Source of the DNA: DASUPK01 sp963736685
Lineage (GTDB): Bacteria; Actinomycetota; Thermoleophilia; Solirubrobacterales; 70-9
NCBI GenBank assembly: GCA_963736685.1
Contig: CAVTPZ010000022.1
Span: 1-64,000 of the forward strand
Direction: 5' to 3'
Length of the DNA stretch: 64,000 bases
The notes beneath the pieces are model-generated. The model was given only the letters and a program-made list of their open reading frames with translations. It searched no databases and was not told where the DNA came from. Positions 50,510-58,868 of the stretch are shown here, one piece after another (position 1 is the stretch's first letter; every line of letters begins with the position of its first letter). Position numbers and translations under genes: made by a program.

Positions 50510-51589
50510 ATGGCGCACGAGTCCACCTGGGGTCAAGAAATTCGTCCAGGCGACCGATGCAGATACATGCCCTCGAGGGGATGGTTCGCCTACGCATGGA
50601 AGCGCAACGGGCTCGCGCCCGCCGTGCGCGCTCTCTCCCTGATCACGTTCGCGGGAGCGGCGAGCAGCCTGACAGCGGCGTTGTTCCCCTCGAGTCCGGG
50701 TGCTCCGGTCGAGCTGTTCCGTCTCACGGCGGCACTCGCGTTCACGTGCTCGGTTCTGCTCTGGTGGCTGGCCGACCGCGTCCCGCGCTGGTTCCTCCAC
50801 GCCGCCGTGGCCGGCGGAACCCTGGCGATCTCGGTGCTGATCGCTCGGGCCGCGACGGGTGTCTCGACCGTCGTCACCGCCACCGACTACATCTGGATGG
50901 GCGTCTACGTCTCCTTCTTCTTCTCCCGCACTGCCGCCCGCCTGCACCTGGGGCTGATCGCCGCCGCCTTCGCCGTGGCATTGGTGGTCAACACCCATGA
51001 TGTCCCGGCGGAGGCATTCGTGCTGATGACCGCCTCGATCATCGTGGCCGCCGAGACGATCGGTCGCCAGAGCGACCGTCTCCGACATGAGGCTCACACG
51101 GACGCACTGACCGGTCTGCTCAACCGCAAGGGGCTCCTGCAGGCAGCCGAGCGGGCCTTCTCCCTCGCGGATCGCACGGGCATACCGCTGACGATCGGCC
51201 TGGTCGACCTCGATGACTTCAAGCAGGTGAACGACCGCGACGGCCACGCTGCCGGGGACCGCCTGCTCGTCGAGATGGCACGGACCTGGTGCGAGGAGCT
51301 TCAACCCGGCGACATCTTCTCCCGCCTCGGCGGAGACGAGTTCCTCGTGATCCTCGTCGGCTCCGGCGATGAGGAGGCGGCCCGCTTCTTCGAGCGTCTG
51401 CTCTTCATCTCCCCTGCGCAGTGGAGCGCGGGGGTGATCAAGCGGCGGCCGGCCGAGGACCTGAGCGCCTGCCTGGCGAGGGCAGACAGCACCCTGTACG
51501 AAGCGAAGCGCTCCCGTGCCGAGTCACGTCAGCCGCTCCGCACCGAAGAGCCGCGCGAGCCCAAGTTCCGGCTCGAGCCGACGCGCTGA
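50510..51589 (+). CDS. Membrane-bound diguanylate cyclase (GGDEF domain)
   Basis: Up to 359 residues; the conserved part may start at the ATG at 50567. About five membrane segments (residues about 40-175) are followed by a GGDEF domain. It has DALTGLLNRKGLLQAAERAF, DLDDFKQVNDRDGHAAGDRL and the intact active site RLGGDEFLVIL. No inhibitory RxxD site is evident before it. It makes cyclic di-GMP in response to an unknown membrane signal. It is divergent from radA across about 50 bases. Confidence 0.9.
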   Translation: MAHESTWGQEIRPGDRCRYMPSRGWFAYAWKRNGLAPAVRALSLITFAGAASSLTAALFPSSPGAPVELFRLTAALAFTCSVLLWWLADRVPRWFLHAAVAGGTLAISVLIARAATGVSTVVTATDYIWMGVYVSFFFSRTAARLHLGLIAAAFAVALVVNTHDVPAEAFVLMTASIIVAAETIGRQSDRLRHEAHTDALTGLLNRKGLLQAAERAFSLADRTGIPLTIGLVDLDDFKQVNDRDGHAAGDRLLVEMARTWCEELQPGDIFSRLGGDEFLVILVGSGDEEAARFFERLLFISPAQWSAGVIKRRPAEDLSACLARADSTLYEAKRSRAESRQPLRTEEPREPKFRLEPTR

Positions 51590-51592
51590 GCG

Positions 51593-52036
51593 TCAGCCCG
51601 GGCTGTTCGGGAACGGCGCCCCGGCGAAGAAGGCGAACCAGACCAGGAACGCGATCATCGAGACGATCGCGGTGGCGACGAATAGCCGCTCCACCGGGTC
51701 GCTCTGGTGCTCGCCCGGCTTGTAAGGCGTGTCCCTCATGCTGCGGTTCCATGGATCCTGGCGGCCCCGGCCCGTGTGTCCCATCTGGCGGCGCAGCAGC
51801 CGGGCACGGACGTAGGACGCGATCAGCAGCAACCCGTAGTAGGAGACGAGGATGCCGGTGCCGATGAAGGCGGCGACCGGGCCGTTCACCGCTCCGGTCT
51901 TGCCATAGAACTTCGAAGCGACGAAGATCCAGAAGAGGGGCACGCCGAAGCCGATCAGCAGGGCGCCGACGAGAGTGAACGCCGTGGAGCCCGTGCCGAC
52001 GATGACTCGCCTGATCGCTGTCAGCACAGCTGTCAT
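51593..52036 (-). CDS. Small multi-pass membrane protein
   Basis: A 147-residue protein from the ATG at 52034-52036. It has three membrane segments (about residues 15-38, 48-68, 120-140). A cytoplasmic charged loop between the second and third contains RRQMGHTGRGRQDPWNRSMR and DTPYKPGEHQSDPVERL. No family is recognised. It is convergent with the diguanylate cyclase gene and downstream of the aldo/keto reductase gene. Confidence 0.68.
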   Translation of the reverse strand: MTAVLTAIRRVIVGTGSTAFTLVGALLIGFGVPLFWIFVASKFYGKTGAVNGPVAAFIGTGILVSYYGLLLIASYVRARLLRRQMGHTGRGRQDPWNRSMRDTPYKPGEHQSDPVERLFVATAIVSMIAFLVWFAFFAGAPFPNSPG

Positions 52037-52077
52037 GTTGCGATCGATCCCTTGGCGCGTGAGCGCCTCGGCTGAGG

Positions 52078-53274
52078 TTAGCGGGCGGGTTGCGCCGCGA
52101 GATGACGCAGATCCCGCTCGGGGTCGATTCCCCACTCGGCCGCGACGGCCGTGAGCTCCGGCGTGACGGGCCAGCGGTCGGGCCGCTCCTCGCCGGAGTG
52201 GTCCGGGCTGGCGCCCTTCAGCGCCATGCAACCTGAGTTATCGCCGATCTTCCTGACCTTGACGACCTCTCCCCTGGGCAGGCCCTTGTCCACGGGTAAA
52301 GCAGCCAGTTCCGCGCGCTTCTCCTCGATCGGGCGAGCTTCGGGACCCATCTCCTGGATCAGCGTCGGGACAACACACTCGACGGCATCGTGCGCGAGGT
52401 TCCACACACACGCCAGCTGCATCGGAGTGAGCCCCGACCATTCCGCGATTGGCCGGAGCCGGTCAAGCTTCGCGCGGCCCTCCTCGATCCAGCCCTCCGG
52501 GCGGAACCCGCGGTGGTCGCCCCGGGGGAACTCGGTCTCGGGAGTGACGTCGTCCCAGAAGATGCCGCCGTAGTCGACAACCCGGGTGATCACCCGGACT
52601 TGATGGCGGGCAGCCGCGTCCAGGCAGAGCTCCCCCGGCCACGGCTCGAGCGGGTTGAGGATGATCATCGCCCAGTCGATCGCGTCGCCGAAGCGCTCGA
52701 AGCAGCGGATCAGGTCGAGGGTGAATCCATTGGCCGGCCCGGGTGCGATCCCGATCGAGTCAGCGATACCCGCTTCGCGGAGCGACGCCATTCCCTCCCA
52801 GACGACCTCGCTCTCGTAGCCGGTGCGATCGGGGTTGTGCAGAAGCAGCAGGTCGAAGCGGTCCTGCCCGAGCCGCTCGAGACTGCGCTCGGCTGCCATC
52901 CGCAGGTAGCCGGCGTACTCGCCCTCGGCGCGCAGAGAGGGGTCCGTGAAACGCGGGAAGCCCTTGGGGCCCTGGCGCTCCCCCTCGTAGAAGTCATGTC
53001 CGACCGCCCCCACGAGGGAGTAGCTGTCGCGGGCGACGCCGTCGAGCGCCCGGCCGAGCAGAGAGTCTGCCTCGCCCGCTCCGTATGCGTCGGCGGTCAG
53101 GACGGTGTCGATGCCATCGCCCGGGCGCAGCAGCGTCTCGAGGCGGTCAGGCTCGATCGCCTCGCCGAAGCGCAGATAGCGCCCGCCGCTCCAGGTGCCG
53201 ATCGCCTTGTTACTTGGAGGCTTCGTCGCCTGAGGATTCAGGTTCGCCGCCGTCGCCCGTCTCGTCGTCGCCAT
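52078..53274 (-). CDS. Aldo/keto reductase-fold protein with altered active site
   Basis: Up to 398 residues; the barrel starts about residue 24 (AIGTWSGGRYLRFGEAIEPD). VLTADAYGAGEADSLLGRAL carries the expected Asp and Tyr, and FDLLLLHNPDRT the His. The segment that normally holds the catalytic Lys reads SYSLVGAVGHDFY and has no lysine. The long C-terminus (GEVVKVRKIGDNSGCMALKG) is unusual. It may be a low-activity or binding-type member. Its only canonical start lies 65 bases inside clpC; later starts are not obvious. Confidence 0.75.
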   Translation of the reverse strand: MATTRRATAANLNPQATKPPSNKAIGTWSGGRYLRFGEAIEPDRLETLLRPGDGIDTVLTADAYGAGEADSLLGRALDGVARDSYSLVGAVGHDFYEGERQGPKGFPRFTDPSLRAEGEYAGYLRMAAERSLERLGQDRFDLLLLHNPDRTGYESEVVWEGMASLREAGIADSIGIAPGPANGFTLDLIRCFERFGDAIDWAMIILNPLEPWPGELCLDAAARHQVRVITRVVDYGGIFWDDVTPETEFPRGDHRGFRPEGWIEEGRAKLDRLRPIAEWSGLTPMQLACVWNLAHDAVECVVPTLIQEMGPEARPIEEKRAELAALPVDKGLPRGEVVKVRKIGDNSGCMALKGASPDHSGEERPDRWPVTPELTAVAAEWGIDPERDLRHLAAQPAR

Positions 53275-55789
53275 CCTTCTTGGCGCCGACTCCGACCTTC
53301 TCGGGCTCCTTCTTCGCGGGGCGCTTGCGCGGCTTGATGATCTTCAGCTTGAGCGGGTGGTCCTGCTCATCGCCCTTGGCGTCTCGCTCGACCTGGACGG
53401 TCGAGCCGGGGGTCATCGAGCCGGCCTTCAGCACCTCGTCGGCCAGCGGGTCCTCGATGTAGCGCTGGATGGCCCGGCGCAGCGGGCGGGCGCCCATCGC
53501 CGGATCCCAGCCCTTGTCGACGAGCAGCTCCTTGGCGTCCTTCGAGAGATCGAGCTGCAGCTCGTGCTCGGCAACCTGCGTCCGTACGCGGTCGATCATC
53601 AGGTCGACGATCTCCAGGATCTCGTCCTTGGCCAGCTTGTGGAAGACGATCACCTCGTCGATTCGGTTGAGGAACTCGGGCCGGAAGACCTTCTTCAGGT
53701 CGCCCATGATCCGGGACTTCATGTCCTCGTAGGTGACGCCGGTCTCATCGGAGATGGCGAAGCCGAGTGGCGTGTTCCGGGCGATGTCCTGCGCCCCGAT
53801 GTTCGAGGTCATGATCACGATCGAGTTCCGGAAGTCCACCGTCCGCCCCTGGGCGTCGGTGAGCCTGCCGTCCTCGAGGATCTGCAGGAGGATGTTGAAG
53901 ACATCGGGGTGGGCCTTCTCGATCTCGTCGAGCAGCAGGACCGAGTAGGGCTTGCGCCGCACGGCCTCGGTGAGCTGGCCGCCCTCGTCGTAGCCGATGT
54001 ACCCCGGAGGCGAGCCGACCAGGCGGGAGACGGCGTGCTTCTCCATGTACTCGGACATGTCGATCCGGACCATCGCCTCCTCGTCGCCGAAGAGGAACTC
54101 GGCGAGCGTGCGGGCGAGCTCGGTCTTGCCGACACCCGAGGGGCCGAGGAAGATGAATGAGCCGGCGGGGCGCTTCGGGTCCTTGATGCCGGCGCGGGAG
54201 CGGCGGATCGCCTTGGAGACGGCGGTGATCGCCGGCTCCTGGCCGATGACGCGCTTGTGCAGCTCGTCCTCCATGCGGACGAGCTTCTTGGACTCTGCCT
54301 CGGTGAGCTTGAAGACGGGGATGCCGGTCCACATCGCGACGATGTCGGCGATCTCCTCCTCGCCCACCTCGGGGCGCTCGCCACCCTCACCCGAAGTCCA
54401 CTCGTGCTCGAGCTCCTTCTTCTTGTTGGTGAGGCGGCGCTCCTGATCGCGCAGGTTGGCGGCCTTCTCGAACTCCTGAGCGTCGATCGCGGCCTCCTTC
54501 TCGCGCCGCGTCGTCTCGATCTCCTCCTCGAGATCGCGATACACGGGCGGCTGCGTCATCGACTTGATGCGCATGCGGGAGGCGGCCTCGTCGACCAGGT
54601 CGATGGCCTTGTCCGGCAGGAAGCGGTCTGAGATGTAGCGGTCGGCAAGCTCGGCGGCGGCCTCGAGGGCCTCGTCGGTGATCTTCACCCGGTGGTGCTG
54701 CTCGTAGCGTTCGCGCAGGCCCTCGAGGATCTTCACGGTCTCCTCCGTCGAGGGCTGCTCGACCTTGATCTGCTGGAAGCGCCGCTCGAGAGCGGAGTCG
54801 CGCTCGAGGTACTTGCGGTACTCGTCCAGCGTGGTGGCGCCGATCGTCTGCAGCTCGCCGCGCGCGAGAGCCGGCTTCAGGATCGAAGCGGCGTCGATCG
54901 CGCCCTCGGCTGCGCCGGCGCCGACGAGGTTGTGGAGCTCGTCGATGAAAAGAATGATGTCGCCGCGCTGGGTGATCTCCTTCATCACCTTCTTGAGGCG
55001 CTCCTCGAACTCGCCGCGGTACTTGGAGCCCGCGACAAGGGCAGCCAGGTCGAGCGTGTAGATCTGCTTGTTCTTGAGCAGCTCGGGCACCTCGCCGTTG
55101 GTGATCCGGGCCGCGAGGCCCTCGACGACGGCGGTCTTTCCCACTCCCGGCTCGCCCAACAGCACCGGGTTGTTCTTGGTGCGGCGGGAGAGGATCTGCA
55201 TGATCCGTTCGATTTCGATCTCGCGGCCGATGACGGGGTCGAGCTTGCCCTCGGCGGCCAGCTTGGTCAGGTTGCGGCCGAACTGGTCCAGCAGCTTCGA
55301 GGACTTCTTGCCCTCGCCCGTGCCGGCGCCCCCGGCGCCCTGGCGGCGGCCGCCTGGGCCGGAGAGCATCCGGATGACCTCGTTGCGGATCTTCTCGGAG
55401 TCGGCGTCGAAGTCGAGCAGGATGCGCGCAGCGACGCCCTCGTTCTCGCGAACGAGGCCGAGCAGGATGTGCTCGGTGCCGATGTAGTTGTGACCCAGGC
55501 TCAGCGCCTCGCGGAGGGCGAGCTCCAGGACCTTCTTGGCGCGCGGAGTGAAGGGGATCTGGCCGGCGGTGACCTCCTCGCCGGAGCCGACGATCCGCAC
55601 CACCTGCGAGCGGACGCGCTCGACGGTGATGTCGAGAGACTCGAGCACCCTTGCTGCCAGGCCCTCCTCCTCACGGAGCAGGCCGAGCAGGATGTGCTCG
55701 GTGCCGATGTAGTTGTGCTTGAGAGTCCGCGCCTCCTCCTGGGCGAGGACGACTACCTGGCGGGCTCTCTCTGTGAATCGCTCAAACAA
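53210..55789 (-). CDS. clpC: ATP-dependent Clp protease ATP-binding subunit ClpC
   Basis: An 859-residue AAA+ unfoldase. Two N-terminal Clp repeats (ARTLKHNYIGTEHILLGLLR and REALSLGHNYIGTEHILLGL) are followed by AAA domain 1 (GEPGVGKTAVVEG). A UVR-type middle domain (DAQEFEKAANLRDQERRLTN) and AAA domain 2 (GPSGVGKTELARTLAEFLFG) come next. The C-terminal tail is Lys/Glu/Asp-rich. It feeds ClpP for protein quality control. There are no ctsR or mcsAB genes beside it, unlike in Bacillus. The leader to the plus-strand gene at 56109 is long (319 bases). Confidence 0.97.
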   Translation of the reverse strand: MFERFTERARQVVVLAQEEARTLKHNYIGTEHILLGLLREEEGLAARVLESLDITVERVRSQVVRIVGSGEEVTAGQIPFTPRAKKVLELALREALSLGHNYIGTEHILLGLVRENEGVAARILLDFDADSEKIRNEVIRMLSGPGGRRQGAGGAGTGEGKKSSKLLDQFGRNLTKLAAEGKLDPVIGREIEIERIMQILSRRTKNNPVLLGEPGVGKTAVVEGLAARITNGEVPELLKNKQIYTLDLAALVAGSKYRGEFEERLKKVMKEITQRGDIILFIDELHNLVGAGAAEGAIDAASILKPALARGELQTIGATTLDEYRKYLERDSALERRFQQIKVEQPSTEETVKILEGLRERYEQHHRVKITDEALEAAAELADRYISDRFLPDKAIDLVDEAASRMRIKSMTQPPVYRDLEEEIETTRREKEAAIDAQEFEKAANLRDQERRLTNKKKELEHEWTSGEGGERPEVGEEEIADIVAMWTGIPVFKLTEAESKKLVRMEDELHKRVIGQEPAITAVSKAIRRSRAGIKDPKRPAGSFIFLGPSGVGKTELARTLAEFLFGDEEAMVRIDMSEYMEKHAVSRLVGSPPGYIGYDEGGQLTEAVRRKPYSVLLLDEIEKAHPDVFNILLQILEDGRLTDAQGRTVDFRNSIVIMTSNIGAQDIARNTPLGFAISDETGVTYEDMKSRIMGDLKKVFRPEFLNRIDEVIVFHKLAKDEILEIVDLMIDRVRTQVAEHELQLDLSKDAKELLVDKGWDPAMGARPLRRAIQRYIEDPLADEVLKAGSMTPGSTVQVERDAKGDEQDHPLKLKIIKPRKRPAKKEPEKVGVGAKKDGDDETGDGGEPESSGDEASK

Positions 55790-56108
55790 TTTGGTCTCTC
55801 TGGTCTATCAAGCAGTTCGGTTGGTCTTACGTTGCGGTCATCGAGTTGGATCTCGATTAAGACGGTCGTATGGGTCAGGGTCAGGGGACGCAGACTTGCC
55901 GGGGGTCCAATCCGTATCGGCTCCTGGCTGCCGATTCCTTGATCTGACCTCCGGTTCTGTCGGGAACGGCGAAGCCAAAGTATAGCCACGGGGTGTGCCC
56001 GGCCAGGCACCACCCAGGCACGGTGTCCGAAGACCCTGCAAGGTGCGGAAGGAAAGCCCGCAACCGCGGGCCTCTCGTGCCGCAATCCGGATCGGTACCT
56101 TGCCGCCC
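55790..56108. promoter_or_regulatory. 319-base divergent intergenic region upstream of clpC
   Basis: For clpC, a TATACT hexamer on the minus strand (55979-55984) is a candidate -10, which would give a leader of about 185 bases; a clear -35 is not seen. On the other side a 5-bp-stem hairpin CCCGC-AACC-GCGGG (56057-56070) precedes the plus-strand gene. The segment near 56041-56060 (TGCGGAAGGAAAGC) superficially resembles the SRP RNA tetraloop region but lacks the rest. I see no coding frame with support. Confidence 0.35.
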
Positions 56109-56543
56109 GTGGGTGCCCTCGATCAGCTGCGCGCTGCGAACGGAGACAACGGAATCAGCGAGCGCATCCGCTCCAATCCCCGCTGGGCGATCGCCCTCGT
56201 CGTCGCCGCGGTGCTGTTGATCGCCTGGATCGCCTGGGCGATCTACGTGACGAGCTCAAATGGCGCCACCGCCGGGCTCGGCGTGCTGCTCGCCTGGCCG
56301 GCGCTGCTGGCTGCGCTCGTCCTGATCTCCCTGCCGTTCATCGGGGGCTACCTGCTGGTTCGCCGGCTCTCCGACGGGGACCCCTCGGAGACGGAGGCGG
56401 ATGCGTCCGGCGAGGACGAGGACGTCGAGGAGGACGAGGAAGACGGCGCTGCGGAGGAGGACTCCGACGAAGGCGGCACTGAAGAGGAAGGCTCCGAGGA
56501 GGAAGAGGGCGAGGAGGCGGAGGCCGAGAAGGCCAGCGACTGA
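56109..56543 (+). CDS. Two-pass membrane protein with very acidic tail
   Basis: A 144-residue protein from the GTG at 56109. Two membrane segments (about residues 24-47, WAIALVVAAVLLIAWIAWAI, and about 58-82) are followed by about 55 residues made mostly of Glu, Asp, Ser and Ala. The tail is probably disordered and could bind cations or basic partners. No family is recognised. A wobble-containing 11-bp inverted repeat lies just after the stop. Confidence 0.65.
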   Translation: MGALDQLRAANGDNGISERIRSNPRWAIALVVAAVLLIAWIAWAIYVTSSNGATAGLGVLLAWPALLAALVLISLPFIGGYLLVRRLSDGDPSETEADASGEDEDVEEDEEDGAAEEDSDEGGTEEEGSEEEEGEEAEAEKASD

Positions 56544-56585
56544 GTTGGTGAGTTGTCGCCCCCCGTAGGACGGTAATTCACCAAC
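56541..56585. terminator. Inverted repeat after the acidic-tail gene
   Basis: GTTGGTGAGTT and AATTCACCAAC can pair over 11 bp with one G-T wobble, separated by about 20 GC-rich bases. It starts at the stop codon of the plus-strand gene and ends about 65 bases before the lysS stop, consistent with a terminator for the plus strand. Confidence 0.5.
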
Positions 56586-56608
56586 ACTCCGGATTTCGCC
56601 CCTTCATC

Positions 56609-56652
56609 GCCGGTTTTCGTCCCGGCGACCGCCGGCTTTCGCCCCGGCTACC
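56609..56652. repeat. Two tandem 22-bp hairpin units at the 3' end of lysS
   Basis: Units GCCGGTTTTCGTCCCGGC+GACC (56609-56630) and GCCGGCTTTCGCCCCGGC+TACC (56631-56652) are direct repeats, and each folds on itself (GCCGG with CCGGC). The second abuts the lysS stop codon. On the minus strand they read as consecutive GAAA-loop hairpins and probably terminate lysS transcription. Confidence 0.65.
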
Positions 56653-58121
56653 TAGGTCCGCATCGCGGGGAAGAGCACGACCTCGCGCAGCGACTTCGCG
56701 CCGGTCAGGATCATCACCAGGCGGTCGATGCCCAGGCCGGCCCCACCCGTGGGCGGCATTCCCTGCTCGAGTGACTCGATGAAGGTCTCGTCGTAGGGCT
56801 GGGTCTCCTCATCGCCGCGCGCCGTCTCCTCCGCCTGGGCCTCGAAGCGGCGTCGCTGCTCGTCCGGATCGTTGAGCTCGGTGAAGGAGTTCGAGATCTC
56901 GATACCGCCGACGAATGCCTCCCAGCGCTCGACCAGCCCTTCCTCGGTGCGATGGCGCTTGGCGAACGGTGAGAGCTCGACCGGGTAATCCACGATGAAG
57001 GTCGGCTGGATCAGCTTCGGCTCGACCTCCTTCGAGAGCAGGCCGTCGACCAGCTTGCCCCAGCCCTCCTCGGGGTCCGGCTCGGATCCCATGGCCTTCG
57101 CCAGCTCCTCGCGCGAAGGATGCGCCAACACGTCAATCCCGGTCTCCTCCTTGATCGCGTCGCGAAGGGTGACCCGGCGCCACGGCGGCGAGAGGTCGAT
57201 GGTCTCCCCCTCACGCTCTATCTGGGTAGTGCCCAGGACCGACTCGGCGACGGCCGAGACCAGCCCCTCGAGCTCGGTGGCGGTGTCGTTGTAGTCGGCG
57301 TACGCCTCGTACCACTCGAGCATCGTGAACTCCGGGTTGTGCTTGTGCGAGATGCCCTCGTTGCGGAAGTCCTTGCCGAGCTCGTAGACCTTCTCGATGC
57401 CACCGACCACCAGGCGCTTCAGGTAGAGCTCCGTCGCGATCCGGAGGTAGAGATCCCGGTCGAGAGCGTTGTGATGGGTCGTGAACGGGCGGGCGAGCGC
57501 GCCTCCGTAGAGGGGCTGCAGGACCGGCGTCTCCACCTCGACGAAGTCGCGGTCGTCGAACCAGCGCCTCACCTCGGCGATGGTGCGGGCGCGCTTCAGG
57601 AAGAGCTGCTGGGTCTCCTCGTTCGCCATCAGGTCGAGCTCGCGGCGGCGGTAGCGCGTTTCCACGTCCTCGAGCCCATGGAACTTCTCGGGCGGCGGCC
57701 GGAGGCTCTTCGAGAGCAGCTCCCAGGCCTCGGCGCGGACCGACAGCTCGCCCCGCTTCGACGCGAAGACGGTGCCCTCGATGCCGACGATGTCGCCGAT
57801 GTCGAGCGCCAGCAGGCCCTCGTAGGCATCGCCGAGCTCGTCGACCCTGGCCTGCACCTGGATCTCGCCCGTCCCGTCCTTCAGGTCGAGAAACGCTGCC
57901 TTCCCGTGGCCGCGGCGCGCCGTGATCCGGCCGGCGATCCGGTAGCGATCGCTGGTCTCCTCGCCAGCCTCGATGTTGCCGTGCGACTCGCGGACGGCCG
58001 CGATCTCGGTGCGGTCCGGGAAGCCGTGCGGATAGGGCTCGATGCCCTCCTCGCGAAGGCGCTCGAGCTTGGCCCGCCGGTCGGCGAGGAGGTCAGACGG
58101 CGAGCGCTCTTCCTCGTTCAC
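56652..58121 (-). CDS. lysS: Lysyl-tRNA synthetase (class II)
   Basis: A 489-residue class-IIb synthetase. The N-terminal OB-fold anticodon domain includes RITARRGHGKAAFLDLKDGT. Motif 2 is FRNEGISHKHNPEFTMLEWY, and motif 3 is GAGLGIDRLVMILTGAKSLR. Length and order are standard. It follows greA on the same strand, separated by copy B of the 97-bp element. Confidence 0.96.
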   Translation of the reverse strand: MNEEERSPSDLLADRRAKLERLREEGIEPYPHGFPDRTEIAAVRESHGNIEAGEETSDRYRIAGRITARRGHGKAAFLDLKDGTGEIQVQARVDELGDAYEGLLALDIGDIVGIEGTVFASKRGELSVRAEAWELLSKSLRPPPEKFHGLEDVETRYRRRELDLMANEETQQLFLKRARTIAEVRRWFDDRDFVEVETPVLQPLYGGALARPFTTHHNALDRDLYLRIATELYLKRLVVGGIEKVYELGKDFRNEGISHKHNPEFTMLEWYEAYADYNDTATELEGLVSAVAESVLGTTQIEREGETIDLSPPWRRVTLRDAIKEETGIDVLAHPSREELAKAMGSEPDPEEGWGKLVDGLLSKEVEPKLIQPTFIVDYPVELSPFAKRHRTEEGLVERWEAFVGGIEISNSFTELNDPDEQRRRFEAQAEETARGDEETQPYDETFIESLEQGMPPTGGAGLGIDRLVMILTGAKSLREVVLFPAMRT

Positions 58122-58137
58122 TGGACCAGCCTATTCA

Positions 58138-58234
58138 CGGCTTCGCCATCAGGTCGCGGCCACAAGCGGCCGCCCTCCATAAGTCGCTCCGGCCTGCGGC
58201 CTCCGCTCCGAAGGAGAGCGGCCTGGTGGCCGCT
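58138..58234 (-). repeat. 97-bp dispersed intergenic element, copy B
   Basis: It aligns gap-free over 97 bases with 15355-15451 and shares both palindromic parts. It also ends with the same GATGGCGAAGCCG segment on the minus strand, which here is followed at once by a TGA, not a gene. It starts at the greA stop codon and ends 16 bases before the lysS start. The identical placement after a stop codon suggests a mobile or functional RNA-level element. Confidence 0.85.
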
Positions 58235-58713
58235 TATGCAGCTTCGATCTTGGTGACCTTGAACTTCTTCTTGGGCCCGCGAGGCGTCTCGACCGTCACG
58301 ACCTCGTTCTTCTTCGAGCCGAGGAGAGCCTTGCCGATCGGCGACTCGTTGGAGAGCTTGTGCTCGATCGGGTCAGCCTCGGCGGAGCCGACGATCTGGA
58401 ACTTCTGCGACTTCCCCGACTTCTGGTCCTTGACGTGAACAACGGCACCGACCCCGACGGTCTCGGTGTCGATTTGCTTCTTGTCGATGACCGCGGCCCG
58501 CCGAAGCCTGTCCTGGAGCGAGGCGATCCGCTGCTCGAGCATCGCCTGCTCGTTCTTGGCGTCGTCGTATTCGGAGTTCTCAGCGATGTCGCCGAACTCA
58601 CGCGCCTGCTTGATGCGGTCCGCGACCTCTCGGCGCTTGTCCTTCTCCAGGAAGGAGAGCTCTTCCTTGAGCTTCTCGAGCCCTTCTGGGGTGATCAGTG
58701 TCTCGCGCGCCAA
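58234..58713 (-). CDS. greA: Transcription elongation factor GreA
   Basis: A 159-residue factor that rescues backtracked RNA polymerase. The N-terminal coiled coil holds the catalytic acidic tip AREFGDIAENSEYDDAKNEQ. The C-terminal FKBP-like domain contains SNESPIGKALLGSKKNEVVT. The start is taken as TTG at 58711-58713 with CGAGGAGAG just upstream, giving the normal family length; longer frames add basic, unrelated residues. Confidence 0.94.
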   Translation of the reverse strand: MARETLITPEGLEKLKEELSFLEKDKRREVADRIKQAREFGDIAENSEYDDAKNEQAMLEQRIASLQDRLRRAAVIDKKQIDTETVGVGAVVHVKDQKSGKSQKFQIVGSAEADPIEHKLSNESPIGKALLGSKKNEVVTVETPRGPKKKFKVTKIEAA

Positions 58714-58868
58714 CTCTCCTCGATTCCGTCTGTGATGGTTTTGTCTCGCCGCGTGGAAACCCCTGCTATCCGGCGAAAAATGAGCCCGCACCGACGTGAA
58801 CGTGCTCACGAGGGTCCGGGCGAAGCGCGACAGTATAGCGCCGGTGTTTGTCCGGTCGAGAAGCTCGA

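Noticed and set aside
56030..56075. Possible SRP (4.5S) RNA core on the plus strand (TGCGGAAGGAAAGC)
   Set aside because: Only the GGAAGGAA part matches; the adjacent conserved bases and a paired stem of the right form are missing.
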